NCBI GenBank assembly: GCA_025774735.1
Contig: JALGZU010000167.1
Location: 1 to 6,412 of the forward strand
Direction of reading: 5' to 3'
Source of the DNA: a candidate division LCP-89 bacterium
GTDB taxonomy: Bacteria > Electryoneota > B3-LCP
Length of the DNA stretch: 6,412 bases
Below the pieces are notes generated by a model. It did not search any database. It saw only the letters and a program-made list of their open reading frames with translations, and had not been told where the DNA came from. Below are positions 5,900-6,412 of this stretch, one piece after another. The position numbers and the translations under genes are program-made. Numbering within the stretch: the stretch's first letter is position 1; each line of letters begins with the position of its first letter.

Positions 5900-6412
5900 T
5901 TAAGCGGTACGCTTCTCAACAACTTGTGACATTTCATCAATCGCCTTTGCGTAAGCTTCCGCTAAACCTTCCAGATCATCTTGCGCCGCTGCCAGGTCAT
6001 TATCATTATCAATGAAAAAGGGCTCAGCGATGATGCAGGGGGCGTTGGTGTATTTAAGCAGGTTGCCTCCCCGGTCTTCGACGTTTTTTGGTTTTGTCCC
6101 CCGGTTGGGAAGCTTCAGGTGATCGACTACATGCCTCAGGAGTATTTCCGCGGCCTCTTTGCCCTTTTGAGACTTGTAATAGTGGAGAACCTCGGTCCCC
6201 GAGGCTTCCTTATTGAAGGCGTTGCAGTGTAAGCTCACAATAAAATCCGGATTCAGTTCGTTGATGTCACCCGGCAGTTGGCTGTAAGTTCTCCGGTACA
6301 CCCTCTGTACGTCAGCGTTTTCCACCTTTCTTTCGATGCGGAGCGCCAGATCCTCGTTGAATTCAAATTCGTGAAGATTCTGACTCTCATTACCAGCTCC
6401 GGGGCTGGACTT
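5900..6412 (-). CDS. N-acetylmuramoyl-L-alanine amidase, Amidase_3 type (partial, N-terminus outside window)
   Basis: A zinc hydrolase that cleaves the bond between N-acetylmuramic acid and L-alanine in peptidoglycan. The visible 170 residues run in frame from the window edge to TAA at 5900. An internal GTG at 6325 is not the start, because typical family sequence precedes it: KSSPGAGNESQN, then LHEFEFNEDLALRI, which carries the Glu zinc ligand (E15 or E17 of the visible part). The second-His motif is SLHCNAF (H62), and the catalytic Glu motif is APCIIAEPFFIDN (E130). Only the first strand with the N-terminal zinc His is missing, roughly 10-20 residues. The protein would be a single catalytic domain of under 200 residues without a wall-binding domain or visible signal peptide. 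This is more like phage-type endolysins than the multi-domain AmiA/B/C. It appears intact and active. Confidence 0.92.
   Translation of the reverse strand, partial: KSSPGAGNESQNLHEFEFNEDLALRIERKVENADVQRVYRRTYSQLPGDINELNPDFIVSLHCNAFNKEASGTEVLHYYKSQKGKEAAEILLRHVVDHLKLPNRGTKPKNVEDRGGNLLKYTNAPCIIAEPFFIDNDNDLAAAQDDLEGLAEAYAKAIDEMSQVVEKRTA

Noticed and set aside
6323..6325. GTG as the amidase start
   Set aside because: The frame is open to the window edge, and the 29 codons before the GTG encode typical Amidase_3 sequence, including a zinc-ligand Glu.
1..6412. CRISPR array, tRNA or rRNA genes
   Set aside because: I saw no regularly spaced repeats, cloverleaf-like segments or conserved rRNA stretches; the window is nearly filled by protein genes.

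Overview
The window comes from a bacterium with a respiratory, probably anaerobic, lifestyle. The cell envelope appears to be Gram-negative-like, because a Tat-exported oxidoreductase sits next to a membrane-anchored multihaem cytochrome c. I cannot assign a phylum from the sequence alone.

Positions 1-4326 (minus strand) hold one tightly packed operon, transcribed from high to low coordinates. It reads: a degenerate receiver-domain protein, a pentahaem membrane-anchored cytochrome c, a large Tat-signal oxidoreductase of the molybdopterin (CISM) superfamily, a four-cluster ferredoxin subunit, and the first 74 residues of an NrfD-type quinone-interacting membrane subunit. This set and order (cytochrome c, Mo-family subunit, Fe-S subunit, NrfD) match the menaquinone reductase Qrc of sulfate reducers. 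It is also close to alternative complex III, in which the Mo-like and Fe-S domains are fused. The large subunit keeps its [4Fe-4S] cysteines but appears to have Gly where catalytic relatives have the Mo-ligating Cys/Ser/Asp. The complex is therefore more likely an electron conduit between quinone and periplasmic cytochrome than a substrate-reducing enzyme. The direction of electron flow cannot be read from the sequence.

Positions 4327-5084 form an AT-richer, gene-poor junction. It contains a good-looking plus-strand sigma70-type promoter (TTGAAG, 17 bp, TATAAT), an inverted-repeat cluster, a doubtful plus-strand ORF of unknown function, and the C-terminal remnant of an integrase-core transposase. 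The junction looks like an eroded mobile-element site that separates the respiratory operon from the next gene group.

Positions 5085-6412 (minus strand) hold a second set of small genes. In transcription order these are an Amidase_3-type N-acetylmuramoyl-L-alanine amidase (its N-terminus lies outside the window), a possible 22-codon ORF with a strong ribosome-binding site, a DUF1360-like small membrane protein, and a 95-residue uncharacterised protein. A single-domain amidase followed by a small multi-pass membrane protein resembles a lysis or envelope-remodelling cassette, but no phage structural gene is visible to confirm this.
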